DNA of 64,000 nt from Erpobdella octoculata (GCA_963978895.1 OZ022242.1:11285441-11349440), one strand, 5' to 3'; positions 35,057-47,215 are shown, numbered from the stretch's first letter. The notes: generated by a model from the sequence alone, not told the origin. Program-made: numbers and translations.

Positions 35057-36033
35057 CATTTCCGTTTTTTCGACGCATGCGCTAGTGGAGACAGGCAGAC
35101 TGTAATAAAGCAGCATTAATGAGCGATCATTCTAGGTGGTCAGTAATGTGACCTGCATGGCTTCTCTCATGCCGCATTATGCAAGAAACTGTCTGTTTGT
35201 TTGTCTGTCTGTACGTGTGTCTGTTTATCTCTGTGCTTTATAATCATCTTATTATTTTTCCACAATGTCATTTATATATCATAATTTTATGTAAAAAAAA
35301 TCAAATTAATGGTTTGATTTTTATTATCTTTTTTGAAATATAGTGTTAAATATGCAAATGTGTGAAACAAGTTATAGAACACAAAATCTTGAATGCTCGT
35401 ATTTTTTAAATATTTAACAAATTGAAAAAAAAAAGTTTTGTAAAGATGGAAAGATGTAAATAAATTACATCCAGTTACATCAACTTATTATATTAATTTA
35501 TAAATTAAATGATTATATTTTTATGCCGTTGAATTATAAATTCATTGTCTATCAATGTCTCATGAATTGAAAATGAAAAAAGAAAATAGCGATAGATGAT
35601 AGACACAATGGAGATATGACAAGTGAACCGAGAAGGAATTCAATCTGACAATCTTTTGAGAGACCATAATCGAGTGGATTTCATGTCACAAATAAAAAAA
35701 ATATAGAAACTGATAAAAAAATAGTGGAATAAAAATACAAGAACGAGCAAAAAAAAAGAAAAAAACGAAATAAAAGCTTGTTGATCCTTACTGATCTTGA
35801 GATCATATTTTGAACTCAAAACTGATAAAAATTTAACATTTTTTTAATAACACGCACATTAAACTCAAAAAAGAAGTTTTTTTTATCAAAAACTGACATT
35901 GGTTGAAATATAATAAAAGATCATTTTTTCTGGGTTCGATCAACGGTTTGAACCGAAAAGCCACAAATATATAGAAAAAGTCTAAAAAAATGTTGAAGTT
36001 AATTTGAAACAAAGCAGATGACCATACCATAGA

Positions 36034-36222
36034 TATTTAAAACAGAACAATACAGCTGAACACATGTTACGTATTTAAAGAGGAACAAGACAGATGAACA
36101 CACCACGGATATTTAAAGCGGAACAAGACAGATGAACACACCACGGATATTTAAAGCGAAACAAGACAGATGAACACACCACGGATATTAAAGCGAAACA
36201 AGACAGATGAACACACTATGAC
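36034..36222 (+). repeat. 38-bp tandem repeat, five copies
   Basis: The unit starts TATTTAAAGCGGAACAAGAC and ends AACACACCACGGA. Starts are at 36034, 36072, 36110, 36148 and 36185; the last copy has lost one T. Confidence 0.93.
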
Positions 36223-38699
36223 CATCTGTTTCCCAAGAATTGATGTTTTTATTGATGGTTCGACTAATTACCAGAATGTCATGGTTTGGCATTAGACTCT
36301 CAGTTGTCTTCGTTATAAAAAGTTGGCTCAACAGAATTTAAAAATTACTTCGAAAAAAAGTTTTTTTGCTGAATCACAGAGAATTTCTGTTGATTTCAAA
36401 ATGATTTAAAAACGTTCAAATTTATTTTTTTGTTTATCCAAAATAGCGAAAGAAAGTAATTTTAAAAGACAAATTTTCTCCAAATAAAAATCTACACAAG
36501 GCTAAATTTGAGATAACTTTTCAAATAAAATACGAAAGCAAAAGAAAAAAGTTAATAAAAGAAAGAAGTTTTCGAGCAAGTAAAAAAAGCATTTCGACAC
36601 TAATTTATCTGATTTATTGAGCCTCGTGAACCACCAAACCCGAAGTCTGAATCAGAAGAGATTTATCTGATGTCGAAGAATGGTACTAATTTTCACGTCG
36701 TTGCTACATAAGTAAGTAATGAAGTAGATATATAAATAAAATAAATTATTAAAATAATAAAAACGATAAAAACAAATGAAATAGTAGAATGCCATCTCTA
36801 TTTCTGATTAGTTTTTGGTTTGACATGAAGTACAATTGTGTTGTATGTTTGTAGTTGACTTGATTACAAAGCTCGAATTTGCATTTTCAAATTTATTTAG
36901 TTAATTGCTCAATGTTTTATTTTTATTTAACGAAATATAATGTAAGCTTTAATAAAAATATATTGGATGTTTGCTGTAAACTGAGAAACTGATACTTTTA
37001 CTTTATAATTATAGTTTATCGTTGTCGTTGTCGTTATCGTTATCGTTATCATTATCAGCCCTATTGTTATCTTCCAACATTTCATTGCATAAACAGAAAA
37101 TGTTCGCATTGCATCGTCTGCCGGTCCAGTCCTATTTTTTTCAAGTATAAATATGAATCGAACAGTACCCGAAGTGAACCCGAACTCGAACCTTATTTTT
37201 TGACCGAACCAGACCGGATCCGAACGTTCGTTCGTATGAACCGAAACGAAGATGAACATCAGTGTTTCATTCCCATCTCGTGTTTCCAACTATCTCATTG
37301 CACTTCGATGAGTTTTGACCTGCAACTGGAGACGACGTGGCGCTGTAGAAGGTTTTTCTTCCAAGCAAATATAGTCTGCTTGATCTCATTCAGACCAGTC
37401 TGGCTCCTGAAAAAGCTATGAATGACTTTTGCACCTGCTCAGGTAGGAAATTTTTAACAAGTCAATCCTGATCGGCAAAGCAGCATTTATCTGGACTCAA
37501 TTATAGAAAAATCTAATCTGAATCCTACTGTTTTAAATTGATTTTGGCTAATTTCAAAATTTTCGGTTTTCTCAGAACGACTAGAGCAGTCGTTGCTCAT
37601 CAAAGTATTGTTAAATATGTTACTCTTTATCGACCGATCAAATTTTCTTTCCATGTATCAGTCCCGCTTTGAGTCGATTCCAATCTACCAAATTTACCGT
37701 GGTTTGGGTGCTCACAAATTTTCTGCAAGCTGTGGGAGATGGTGAATTATTGTGTTTTGTGCCTTCAATTTATGTGCGCATTCGGTTTGGGGAACATCGC
37801 CTTGAAATGGTTTCAGTGACTGAAATTCCAGTTGTGTTTTATTGTTATCTTTTTTAAGATTATTAATAAGCAGAGTAAGATCTGGTCACTGTGTTGGGTT
37901 CTTTAGCATCTAAAAATCTGAACTTCACGATAGCAATGGTGTTAGGCATACCAGCTCCAAGGACACATCATATGTGCACGTTGACTCTCCTGTTATATTA
38001 TCATCATCTTTATCGTCATCACCATCATCATTATCATCCCCATTGCCACTATTATCATCATCTTCATAACAACCATCATCATCAAGAATTTCTCAAAAGG
38101 GAACGGAGACACTGCATTCTTTATCCGACGCGTCGATACATGGCTTGTATTCATCAATGTCTTCATTCTCATCCAGCCGCAGTAAATTGCTTACAAATAG
38201 GCTTTCAGTATCGACGAACACGTCTTCTAAACAACCAAACAAGACATACGCAGACAGACAGGCAAGCAAACAAAGGGAATCTTCTAAGTCCATGTAGACA
38301 TGCACTGAATTTTAAAATCAATCTCTCTCTTCTCTTAATTTTGATTTGTGACCTTGACATTTGCGAGGAAAACAAGGGGTCACCTGCAGTTACATACACC
38401 ACAATTATTTTTTATTTGATTTTTTAAATGAATCCTAATAATTGTTATGATAACGTATTTATAAATCTTTTATATTCATTTCACAGCTGGTTTTGCTTAC
38501 CTATTTGATTTCTTGTGGATAAATATTGACATTTTAAATTTACAAACTTTCCATCATCTAATCATGCTGAAACTTGGAATATAGATTCGTTCTTCATGAC
38601 TATGCACTATATTAATTTTTTCTGAAAAAATAAATTTAATTTTTTAATCTATTTTGAATCCTTTATATCCTTTTAAGTCTTTTATATTAACTTTGCCGC

Positions 38700-38965
38700 T
38701 GTATGCTTTCTTGTATGAGAAACTCAAATTTTGGAACTTAAAATTAACTTACTACCCGCTATACAATCGAGCTGAAATTTGATGTATATATATAATTGCC
38801 GTCAATGTCAATGCATTGTCTTAATTTTTCAGATTCATTAATAAATTAATTAAATTTTTTAGTCTTATCATCATAAAAGAACAATTTTCAAAAAAATTAG
38901 TAGCTGCCGAAATACAAAATATAAAGAATTTAAGAAAAACGAGATTTTTTACGGTTCACTTGTTA
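38700..38965 (+). repeat. Dispersed repeat, second copy of the 33055 family
   Basis: It contains CCCGCTATACAATCGAGCTG, TTAGTAGCTGCCGAAATACA and TTTTTTACGGTTCACTTGTT, in the same order and orientation as the copy at 33055. Confidence 0.7.
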
Positions 38966-39045
38966 CTTTTTAATTTAATGTCACTGTTCAATTTAGTTTT
39001 ACTTTTCAATATAGAATGGCTGATCAAATCAGTCAAGTGTACTGT

Positions 39046-39373
39046 GAATGTAATGGCAAATAGATTCATATTACAAATGTGATGGCGAATAAATTGGTTA
39101 TTATTACAAATGTGATGGCGAATAAATTGGTTATTATTACAAATGTGATGGCGAATAAATTGGTTATTATTACAAATGTGATGGCGAATAAATTGGTTAA
39201 TATTTCAAATGTGATGGCGAATAAATTGATTCATATTAAAAATGTGATGGCAAATAAATTGGTTAATATTACAAATGTGATGGCGAATAAATTGGTTAAT
39301 ATTACAAATGTGATGGCGAATAAATTGGTTCATATTACAAATGTGATGGCGAATAAATTGGTTAATATTACAA
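39046..39373 (+). repeat. 33-bp minisatellite, about ten copies
   Basis: The unit is ACAAATGTGATGGCGAATAA then ATTGGTTATTATT. As 33 is a multiple of three, one frame reads MANKLVNITNV repeatedly for 112 codons. Variants differ at TTATTATT/TTAATATT and GCGAAT/GCAAAT. Confidence 0.95.
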
Positions 39374-40171
39374 AACTACGCCGGTCTGCACAGCAAAAAG
39401 CAAAGACGGAAAATTGAACATTTCGAGTCTGCTTTAAATGCTCCACTCGATGTATTTTAAAATCAACTTTTACATAATTCAAGTCCCCGTAAAATTACTG
39501 TTTCATTAAAGAATCCATTAATTTTCATGTCGCTGTAGCATAATGTGAACCTGATGAAAATTCAAGTTTTATTAAGGAGATGACAATCAGACAGAGAATG
39601 AATAGAATAACGCTTCTTTTATTTTTAACGTTGAAATGTTTAAGATTATTCCAATTGTTTATAAGTTTGAGTTTTGCTTCTGTGTAAGCTAACACATAGG
39701 TAACTTTTGTTGTTTTTCTTTCCACGATTGAAATTTTTTATGAGTTCTGGGAACGATCTCAGATTATGAGCAACGACATTAGAGAATGCACTGAAAACAG
39801 CCATTTCACTTTTAAGAATTTTAAGAAGGCACAACAGCGAAAGAAAGAACGACTACAGGTGCTGCCAGGTTCTGCTGGGTAAAACAGGTGATGGCAGTGG
39901 TGGATATAGAGGAGACCTGAATGATCCGACTTTCTCAGATATTTTTACAAACAATTTAAAGTAACTATAATTTTCTACAAGCTTTTCCTTAGCTTGTTTC
40001 TTTTATTTGTATACAGCCTAAGGTATTACCTGGGCTAAATTCACTTCCTAACCATCAGGCAGTGGCGTATTTAAAGGGAGCATCCTGCAATGGCCCCCAT
40101 TTGCGCAGAACACACGCATTGAAACGGCAATGTCTAACTGCGAAAACCACTATATGAATCTAATATACGTT

Positions 40172-40846
40172 AAAAAAACGCTCAGAGACAATATAAGCTC
40201 GTGATTTTATTAGTAACGTCTCTACTACATTCCGTCGCGTGTAGTAGAGTACAGGCTTTAAAATCGGCCCAAAAACAATTTAGTGTTCAAATATATTACA
40301 AGATTATGTAAGTAATTAATATGGTAAGAAAGTTTCCCTTCTAATCAGGCTATGCAACCTGAGCTGAAAGTCACCATCCACAAGACTCATCCATTTGTCC
40401 CACTTTTTTTTCTGCATACGCCAGTGGTCACTGCAATCATTCATTTTAATAGCTGGTAGATAATTTTAAATTACTCTGAAAATACATTAATCAATCATTA
40501 AATTTCATTAAAAAAACGCTCAGAGACAATATAAGCTCGTGATTTTATTAGTAACGTCTCTACTACATTCCGTCGCGTGTAGTAGAGTACAGGCTTTAAA
40601 ATCGGCCCAAAAACAATTTAGTGTTCAAATATATTACAAGATTATGTAAGTAATTAATATGGTAAGAAAGTTTCCCTCCTAATCAGGCTATGCAACCTGA
40701 GCTGAAAGTCACCATCCACAAGACTCATCCATTTGTCCCACTTTTTTTTTCTGCATACGCCAGTGGTCACTGCAATCATTCATTTTAATAGTTGGTAGAT
40801 AATTTTAAATTACTCTGAAAATACATTAATCAATCATTAAATTTCA
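40172..40846 (+). repeat. 338-bp tandem duplication, two near-identical copies
   Basis: Copy 1 starts near 40172 and copy 2 near 40510; the word AAAAAAACGCTCAGAGACAA recurs 338 bp later. Only a few differences were seen (CCCTTCTA/CCCTCCTA, TAGCTGG/TAGTTGG, one T in a run). Each copy contains a 10-bp perfect stem, CTCTACTACA / TGTAGTAGAG, around TTCCGTCGCG. A MITE-like end, CAGTGGCGTATTTAAAGG, lies just upstream at 40060. Confidence 0.94.
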
Positions 40847-40911
40847 AAATGTAGATTTAAAATTTGGTTTCGCGACGCGGAAAAATAGTCTGCTACACTA
40901 AGAGAAGTGAT

Positions 40912-41400
40912 TTCCTAAATATTGCTTTATTCTTCTTTAAGTACCCTCCCTCTCTCGCCTTGAGCAAGACTTGTCTTGATAAGGCGTATGCTAAATCTCA
41001 ATTAATTATTCACGTTAATGTTAAGCACTGTAAAAAACTTTAAAAATAAAATAGAATAAAATGTTGTTTTCGTGCCGATTGTTTAAAAAATAATAGACTT
41101 ATGCCGTATTTTTATAAACGTAAAAATGTCGGTCCTTTTTTTTTAAACCAACGGGTGAATACAAAAGGGGTCCTGGGTATCCGGACCCCTTTTCGTTGTA
41201 AAAAAACTCAAATTTTTAGCATTTTACAGGCAGTTACATGATCCAAAAACCTAGGCGTAGCAATTTTCCGAAGGTATAGAGTATTAACAGGTAATCAATC
41301 AATCAATCAATCAATAAAAATGAATTTATATAGCGCCTTTTCGTAAATTGAAAAGCGCTCTTGGATAAATTAGCTAAATTAAAATGTTTCAAAGTCAAAG
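40912..41400 (+). other. SINE/LINE-tail-like sequence
   Basis: TTGATAAGGCGTATGCTAAA near 40977 and (AATC)n followed by TTTATATAGCGCCTTTTCG near 41290-41345 are words often seen in SINE or L2-type 3' tails. No complete element was delimited. Confidence 0.4.
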
Positions 41401-42597
41401 TAAACAGTGTATTAAATTTAAAAATTACAAATGAGAAACCAATCAATCGTTTAGATTAGATGATGATTGCTGATGTAGGATGTAGGCAAAAGCTGTCGTA
41501 ACATCTTGTATTGTACATGATTTTATTAACTTTCACTTGTCCGGATGCCCATGGGATGTCCGCGGACGTTTTCAAGTTCGGAAGATCATTATAAAATTAA
41601 CCAACTTCAAAACAATTTATAGCTTAATTAAAAAAATAAGAATCAAAAAACAAAAATTAAAAAACATAGTAACAAAGACTAACAAAACCTTCACCGTCAT
41701 AGTAACTACAAACATCTTCTGTTTCCTAATCAACGGGGTTATATTTTTATAATACGATGTCGCTATGAAATTGTATAACTGTCATGTTTTTATTATTTTT
41801 TATTATAAATAAATAAAAGAGACTAAAAAAGTGAAAACCTTTTTAGTCTGTTGTATCTATTTATATTGATTTGATATCACCCCACTTTGAGTAAATTTAG
41901 GTCTTAGACAAAGTTAGGATGTTTTAATTATTTACGACACTGTTATTTAAATTGTACAGAAAGAATAAATGCATATCTTACGTTTACTGATATTTTGCTG
42001 TAAAATTTGATGAATCATTTAGTAATATCATATTAGATATAACTATATTAGAAAATAGGAAGTATTACTCATCTGTAATATACACCTATTTAAGACAACT
42101 TAGAATAAAATCATAAAGTGTAATGATGAGTGTAAGAAAGCTGTTACTTTTTAGCTAACCAGGAAGGCGAAATGCTTTAGCATCCTCACTGACAAAACAT
42201 GCGATACTAAAAAAAGTTGTCGTTCAGTTGATATACAGTGTGAGTTCGTAAAATAATGATTATATTATTGATACTAGACAGATATGACAGTTGCTTGAGA
42301 TAAATGATACTAAACAGACAATCTGGAAAGTATGTTTCATCTCCAGCCACATACACTTTACCTACGCCGATCATTCTAAAAAACAAAACTACAATAAACA
42401 ACTTATTTATCATCTGTGGCAAATTCTGGAAAAAACAGTTGCTTATTTTGATAAAAAAAAAATTTTCTTGAAAAGTTTTAAATTATTTTTGGGGTTTCTA
42501 CGTTACATCCGGCTGGACGTCTGTCTTAATACGAATGCTGGACAGGATCACGTGGTAATGAAAAAATATCGGAAATACAAATGTTATTACCGCAATT

Positions 42598-42659
42598 GAT
42601 GATGATGATGAAGAGAAAGGTGAAGATGATGACGATGAGGACGATTATGCTGCTGCTGC

Positions 42660-42690
<31 letters not shown>

Positions 42691-42985
42691 GATTAATGAT
42701 GCTGGTGGTAATGGTGGTGATATTAGTGATTGTAGTGGTAGTGATAATGGTTGTGGTGATGGTAGTGGTAGTTGTGGCAATGGTAGTGGTAGTGGTGGTG
42801 GTAATGGTAGTGGTGGTGGTATTAGTGGTGTTGGTAATGTAATGGTAGTAGTAGCGGTGGTAGTGATGTGGGTAGTGGTGTTGATGGTAGTGGTAGTCAC
42901 GATGGTAGTGGTGGTTGTAGTATGGGTTGTGGCAGTGATGATGATGGAAACAGTCATAATGATATTGGTGGCTTGGTGATAATGA
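42598..42985. repeat. Degenerate (GAT)n/(GGT)n tract
   Basis: Starts as GATGATGAT, becomes GGTAGTGGT and returns to GATGATGAT. The frames reading MMMM or TTTT are artefacts. Confidence 0.93.
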
Positions 42986-44070
42986 TGATGATCCGGATGT
43001 CTATCTAATGTAATGCAAAGAATTCAATTAAAGCTGTTTATTTTAATACAAATTCATTAATCCCATAGAAATTTATTTACAGCACAAACATGCTACAAAA
43101 ATTCAAGTTTTAATTTTGTTGGTTAAAAAGAAAAAATTCATGGCTGGATTTTGAAAAGATTCAATGAATCCTTTTATGGATGTGTACGAGGCTATATGTG
43201 TATCTGCGTGTGAATGTAAGTGTGTGTTCAAATGTATGTGTTTGTATGAGTGTATGTGTGTATGAAAGTATGCGTGTGTATGTTTGTACGTGAGTAAGGA
43301 CATTCACACCTCAGTTTAATCTCTTTGCTGGAAGTTTCAATTTATTTTGCTTGAATTAATTCTTTAAAAAAATGCAATTAAATTTTTGTATTGAAAAACG
43401 GTTCAACTTTTAATTTATAATATCAGTAAAAACTTAATTAATCAAGCAAGCCATGAATTTTAAACTTTTAATTTGAAATTTCTTAATTAAAAAAAAGTTG
43501 TCAATCGAATTTTGTTTTTTCAAAACAGAATAATTGAAAGCCTTAATAAAATAAAATGCTGTCAAATTTACAATGCTGGTTTGTACTTTTTTATAGTTAT
43601 TCATAGAAGTAAAAATTATAGGTACCTATGAACTCTTGTATAGCCTCATTTACGATTAAAACCGATAGATAAAAAACATTGACGCACATAATTACTACAA
43701 TTAGTTCATATATGTACTTTGTTATAAAGAGAACGTTTAGTGTTCATGTTATGTCTTAAATATTGGGAGGCAGATAAAATGCATTTTAATCATATAATTT
43801 CATTGACCATGTCCGGTAAATTAAGTCTTAAGTTGTTTGAAAAAAAAATTGTTTTTTTTTTGACAAGAAGTTAGTTATTGCTGAACGTAATTAAAAATAT
43901 TGTTGCAATATTGAAAACCGTATTGGGATTCTTTAAAATCGTTTTGTAATTTATTGAAAGTAATAATAATTTGAAAACTTGTTTCTACTATTTTTCTACA
44001 ATCCAAAATCTAAAGACGGAAAAATGATATTACAATGGACCAGATTTATAATAATAATCTTATTATTTAT

Positions 44071-44218
44071 TAAGAATGCTCTTTGAACAAATATTAATCG
44101 AAAAAAGTAATACTAAAATATATTAAAAAATCATTTTTATTTATTAAGAATGCTCTTTGAACAAATATTAATCGAACAATATACTACTAAAATATATTAA
44201 AGAAACATTTTTAAATTC
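44071..44218 (+). repeat. 74-bp tandem duplication abutting the exon G acceptor
   Basis: TAAGAATGCTCTTTGAACAA and ATATTAATCGAA occur at 44071 and 44145. The second copy continues to ACTACTAAAATATATTAAAG, just 20 bp before the AG. The duplicated part includes likely branch-point sequences. Confidence 0.85.
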
Positions 44219-44221
44219 CAG

Positions 44222-44560
44222 CCATTACTTCGTCCAATCCCTCTTCTTTGTTGGTTGTTGAGGAGCTGAAGATCACCAAACTGGAATCGGTAAACTCCAG
44301 CTCCATACTCGTGCGGTGGCACATGCCGCAGCGGCACGACTTCGACGACTACGACGGCTTCCGCGTCTACTACGCCCAAGTACGAGACGACCGACCTTTG
44401 ACTCCTCTCGAGTTCAAAGTTGATGACGCCAAAACAAGAGAGTTGATCGTATCCGGTCTTATGTCAGACACTTTCTATGAAGTTCAGGTTGCGGTCATAT
44501 CTAAGATGGGCTCGGAGAATGCAAGGACAAGATCAAAGAGGGTCAGAACAAAAGGGTTAG
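44222..44560 (+). CDS. Lar: LAR exon G: FN3 repeat resembling the fifth of the family
   Basis: The exon is 339 nt with acceptor TTCCAG and donor GTAAGT, phase 1 on both sides. It is a whole FN3 domain: LKITKLESVNSSSILVRWHM (A and B strands), FDDYDGFRVYYAQVRDD (C strand), a D-rich linker, then LIVSGLMSDTFYEVQVAVIS (E-F core) and ENARTRSKRVRTKGL (G strand). The end matches GDGARSKPKVVVTKG at the end of the fifth FN3 repeat of vertebrate LAR, and the preceding MVITNLQPETAYSITV block also aligns. The exon is more GC-rich than its flanks. Spliced to exon F it forms a serine codon and stays in frame. Confidence 0.86.
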
Positions 44561-44890
44561 GTAAGTTAAAAGAAATAGATTATATTTTGACATTAATTGT
44601 GATGATTATGATGTCGATAATAGTGATTATTATTTTAATAATATAATTATTAAAAAATACTTATTATTGCATTATAATTTGAGTACTAATATTAATAATA
44701 AATTTCATTGTTCATTTTATACTTATTAGTTAGATGAAGATTTTTATTAAAAGTTAATCGTAACACTGGGCAGCAAAAAATGTTTAAGTTTTTGAGAGAT
44801 TATGTTTATTTTCATAGCGCCGAATCCGAAAACCACATTGGTTTTGCTCAATCAGGTCCAATTTTGAAACTATTGTTTTTTTGTTGGTTC

Positions 44891-44985
44891 TTGTTACATG
44901 TAATAACAGTTTTTGTTACATGTAATGACAGTTTTTAGGACATGTAATGACAGTTTTTAGTACATGTAATGACAGTTTTTAATAT
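44891..44985 (+). repeat. 22-bp tandem repeat, four copies
   Basis: The unit is TACATGTAATGACAGTTTTTAG-like; ACATGTAA recurs every 22 bp. Confidence 0.9.
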
Positions 44986-45517
44986 GATTTAAAATTATTT
45001 GTTATCTATGTTATATATATTTTTACTTCTTCAATTTTTTATATATTTAAATCACTATTTTTAATTAATCATTTTTATTTTTCTACTTCTGTAATCAAAT
45101 GGATTTGCCTAGAAGGCATTGCAAAAATAAGCCCATAGTATTCTGCTACATCTGCGGCGACTACACACTTGGTGCATACCGGAATCTATTAACAGGTTTT
45201 CTAAAGCTTGTTTACCATGCTTATTGTGGTAGAGAGATTGGTGACCAAGAGAAAATTTGGGTGCCCCACATAATGTACAAGTCATGGATCGAATAACTGC
45301 TTAGTTAGACCAAAGGAAAAAAGAGTTGTCTGAAATTTGGAATTCCCGTGGTTTGGAGCGAATCAACTAACTATGTCAGCGATTGCTTCTTCGGCACTAT
45401 TGATAAATCTAAGATATTTCATAGCTTTTGCAGAAGCTTAGAGTGTCTCATTATAAACCTGGAAATTAGAAATTGTTCATTGACAGCAACAAGCGATCAC
45501 CGAAATGTCTTTTGCTA

Positions 45518-45522
<5 letters not shown>

Positions 45523-45570
<48 letters not shown>
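45523..45570. repeat. (GA)n tract inside the pseudogene
   Basis: About 24 GA dinucleotides, uninterrupted. Confidence 0.95.
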
Positions 45571-45576
<6 letters not shown>

Positions 45577-45779
45577 CTCTGCCCAATCTGCAATCTAGCT
45601 TACCCGAATTACATTAAAAGAGAAATATGAAAAGGTGAAGTACGTGCTGGAAAAATTTGTTGCATTCAGCATGCATGGTTAATTTGTGTTGACCTGCAAA
45701 TGGTCAATTTTTTTTGGGACAACAGTCTGGATTCACCAGGTACCCGTTATTTCTGTGCGTGTTGGATAGCAGAGAAAGA

Positions 45780-45788
45780 GTGAGAGAG

Positions 45789-45851
<63 letters not shown>
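45780..45851. repeat. Second (GA)n tract inside the pseudogene
   Basis: GAGAGA with a short GAAAAAGA interruption, separating the third and fourth conserved blocks. Confidence 0.95.
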
Positions 45852-45855
<4 letters not shown>

Positions 45856-46617
45856 CTCAGCATTACAAAAAGCAGGACTGACCTTCAAATAAAGTGCTTT
45901 GCAAAGTAAAAAACCTCATAAACAACCCTCTGGTAGACAGATACAAAATACTAATCAATGGAGACCAGTTCACAGGGACGCTGTTACGCTGTTATGATGG
46001 CTGATTACTTGTGGACTCTGAAGAAAAACATCCCTTCTACTGAGCATTCAAATTCAAAAAATTAAGTTCATGCTCTGAAGTTTTACCAATGATCATGATG
46101 ATCTAATTTTATAACAAATGTGTGCTTATTTTTATCATAAATAAATACAAATTAACTTTATTAACATATAAATAGAAAATTTGTATTAGAATATTATTTT
46201 TGAATTTAAAAACCCGTGGAAAATGGAGTTTTTTTTTAAATCAAAATAGCAAGAAAACATGACATGATGCTAAAAAACGAATGTCATTTTTGAATTCTAC
46301 AATACAAAATTATTCTAAATCATTGTAACCCAGTTTAATTAACAGAATATGCAACTCATGTCTGAATAAATTTATTATCATAAAAATAACAAAACTCGTC
46401 AGTTTCCGGTCAATTGGGTTTTTAATTTTCTGTTTAGAATTATTTTAAAACGTTGTAAATTAGGTTTTTCTTTATAAAAAATGTATTTTATTTATTCTTC
46501 GAATACCACCCTGCAGCTCTGAATAAGCTCTTCGGCAATGTATAAAACACTCCAAGATAACAACGTGGTGGAACTAATAGAAGAAGAGCAACATAAATAA
46601 TTCTTTATATAATATAC

Positions 46618-46846
46618 ACTTGAGCAATATCTTCAACAACATTATGAACACAAAAAACATCAGCAACATTAACAACATGAACAACATGATGAACATCAAC
46701 AACAACATCAACATCAACAACATCAACAACATGATAAACATGAACAAGAACATCAACATCAACATCAACAACATTAACAACATGATGAACATCAACATTA
46801 ACAACATCAACAACATTAACAACGTGAACAACAACATAGAGAAATT
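46618..46846. repeat. AACATCAAC-type repeat
   Basis: Mixed 9- and 12-bp words AACATCAAC, AACATTAAC and AACATGATGAAC. The Asn-rich and Leu/Met-rich frames are artefacts. Confidence 0.93.
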
Positions 46847-47013
46847 ACATCGCGGAACGAGATGAAGTGTAATTAAATCAAACTTTCCAATTCTCCTGCG
46901 ACAAAATAGTAAAAAAAAAAACTTTTCAATTTTTATTTTTATTTTTTTTAATTTATAATTTTATTCAATCTTTTTATTCGTGCCGCTCAACATCATCAAC
47001 TATCAACGACCTT

Positions 47014-47215
47014 GTCACATCACTCCCATACCCATCACGTCCTCGTGCAATTTAATCACATCCTCATGCAATTCCATCACGTCCTCATCTATTTCCATCA
47101 CATCCTCATGCATTTCCATGACATCCTCATGCATTTCCATGACATCTTCATGCATTTATATCACATCCATATACGTTTCTATTACAACCATATGCACTTC
47201 TATCACATCCACCTA
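47014..47215. repeat. 21-bp minisatellite CATCACATCCTCATGCATTTC
   Basis: About nine units with drift toward ATCACATCCATATACG. Confidence 0.9.

Larger units (their letters stand above)
22195..44221 (+). other. LAR intron F-G (22 kb)
   Basis: It joins phase-1 ends. Contents listed separately: CTAGC-family repeats, a (TA)n array between duplicated tails, the LINE, several minisatellites and the 338-bp tandem duplication. Bases 25802-27360, 28000-28890, 32860-34300, 35120-36030, 36230-39040 and 40850-42590 hold no recognisable gene. Bases 37996-38085 and 37018-37058 are CAT/GTT-type tracts. No FN3-like exon was found in it. Confidence 0.75.
45099..46065 (+). pseudogene. Broken copy of a conserved uncharacterised (transposon-associated) ORF family
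   Basis: Five blocks occur in order, with stops, shifts and deletions between them: IVFCYICGDYTLGAYR...GREIGDQEKIWVPHI (45099-45293), FGIPVVWSESTNYVSDCFFG (from about 45333), LICVDLQMVNFFWDN (45679 on), AQHYKKQD...NLINNPLVDRYKILI (45855-45960) and AVMMADYLWTLKKNIPSTEH (45988-46060). I recall this order (FCYxCGE...GDQDKxWAPH...VPMVWREQKNHVTDCYFC...ICVDLK...AQHY...NPLV...ADYxWxLKRD) from a multicopy uncharacterised protein family in arthropod and other invertebrate genomes. Its biochemical role is not known to me. Roughly 150 residues are missing between blocks four and five. Two (GA)n tracts have grown inside it. Confidence 0.7.

Noticed and set aside
37891..38427. 178-codon open frame with a His/Tyr-rich start
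   Set aside because: The start is a decayed CAT tract; the rest has no recognisable domain, splice context or codon bias.
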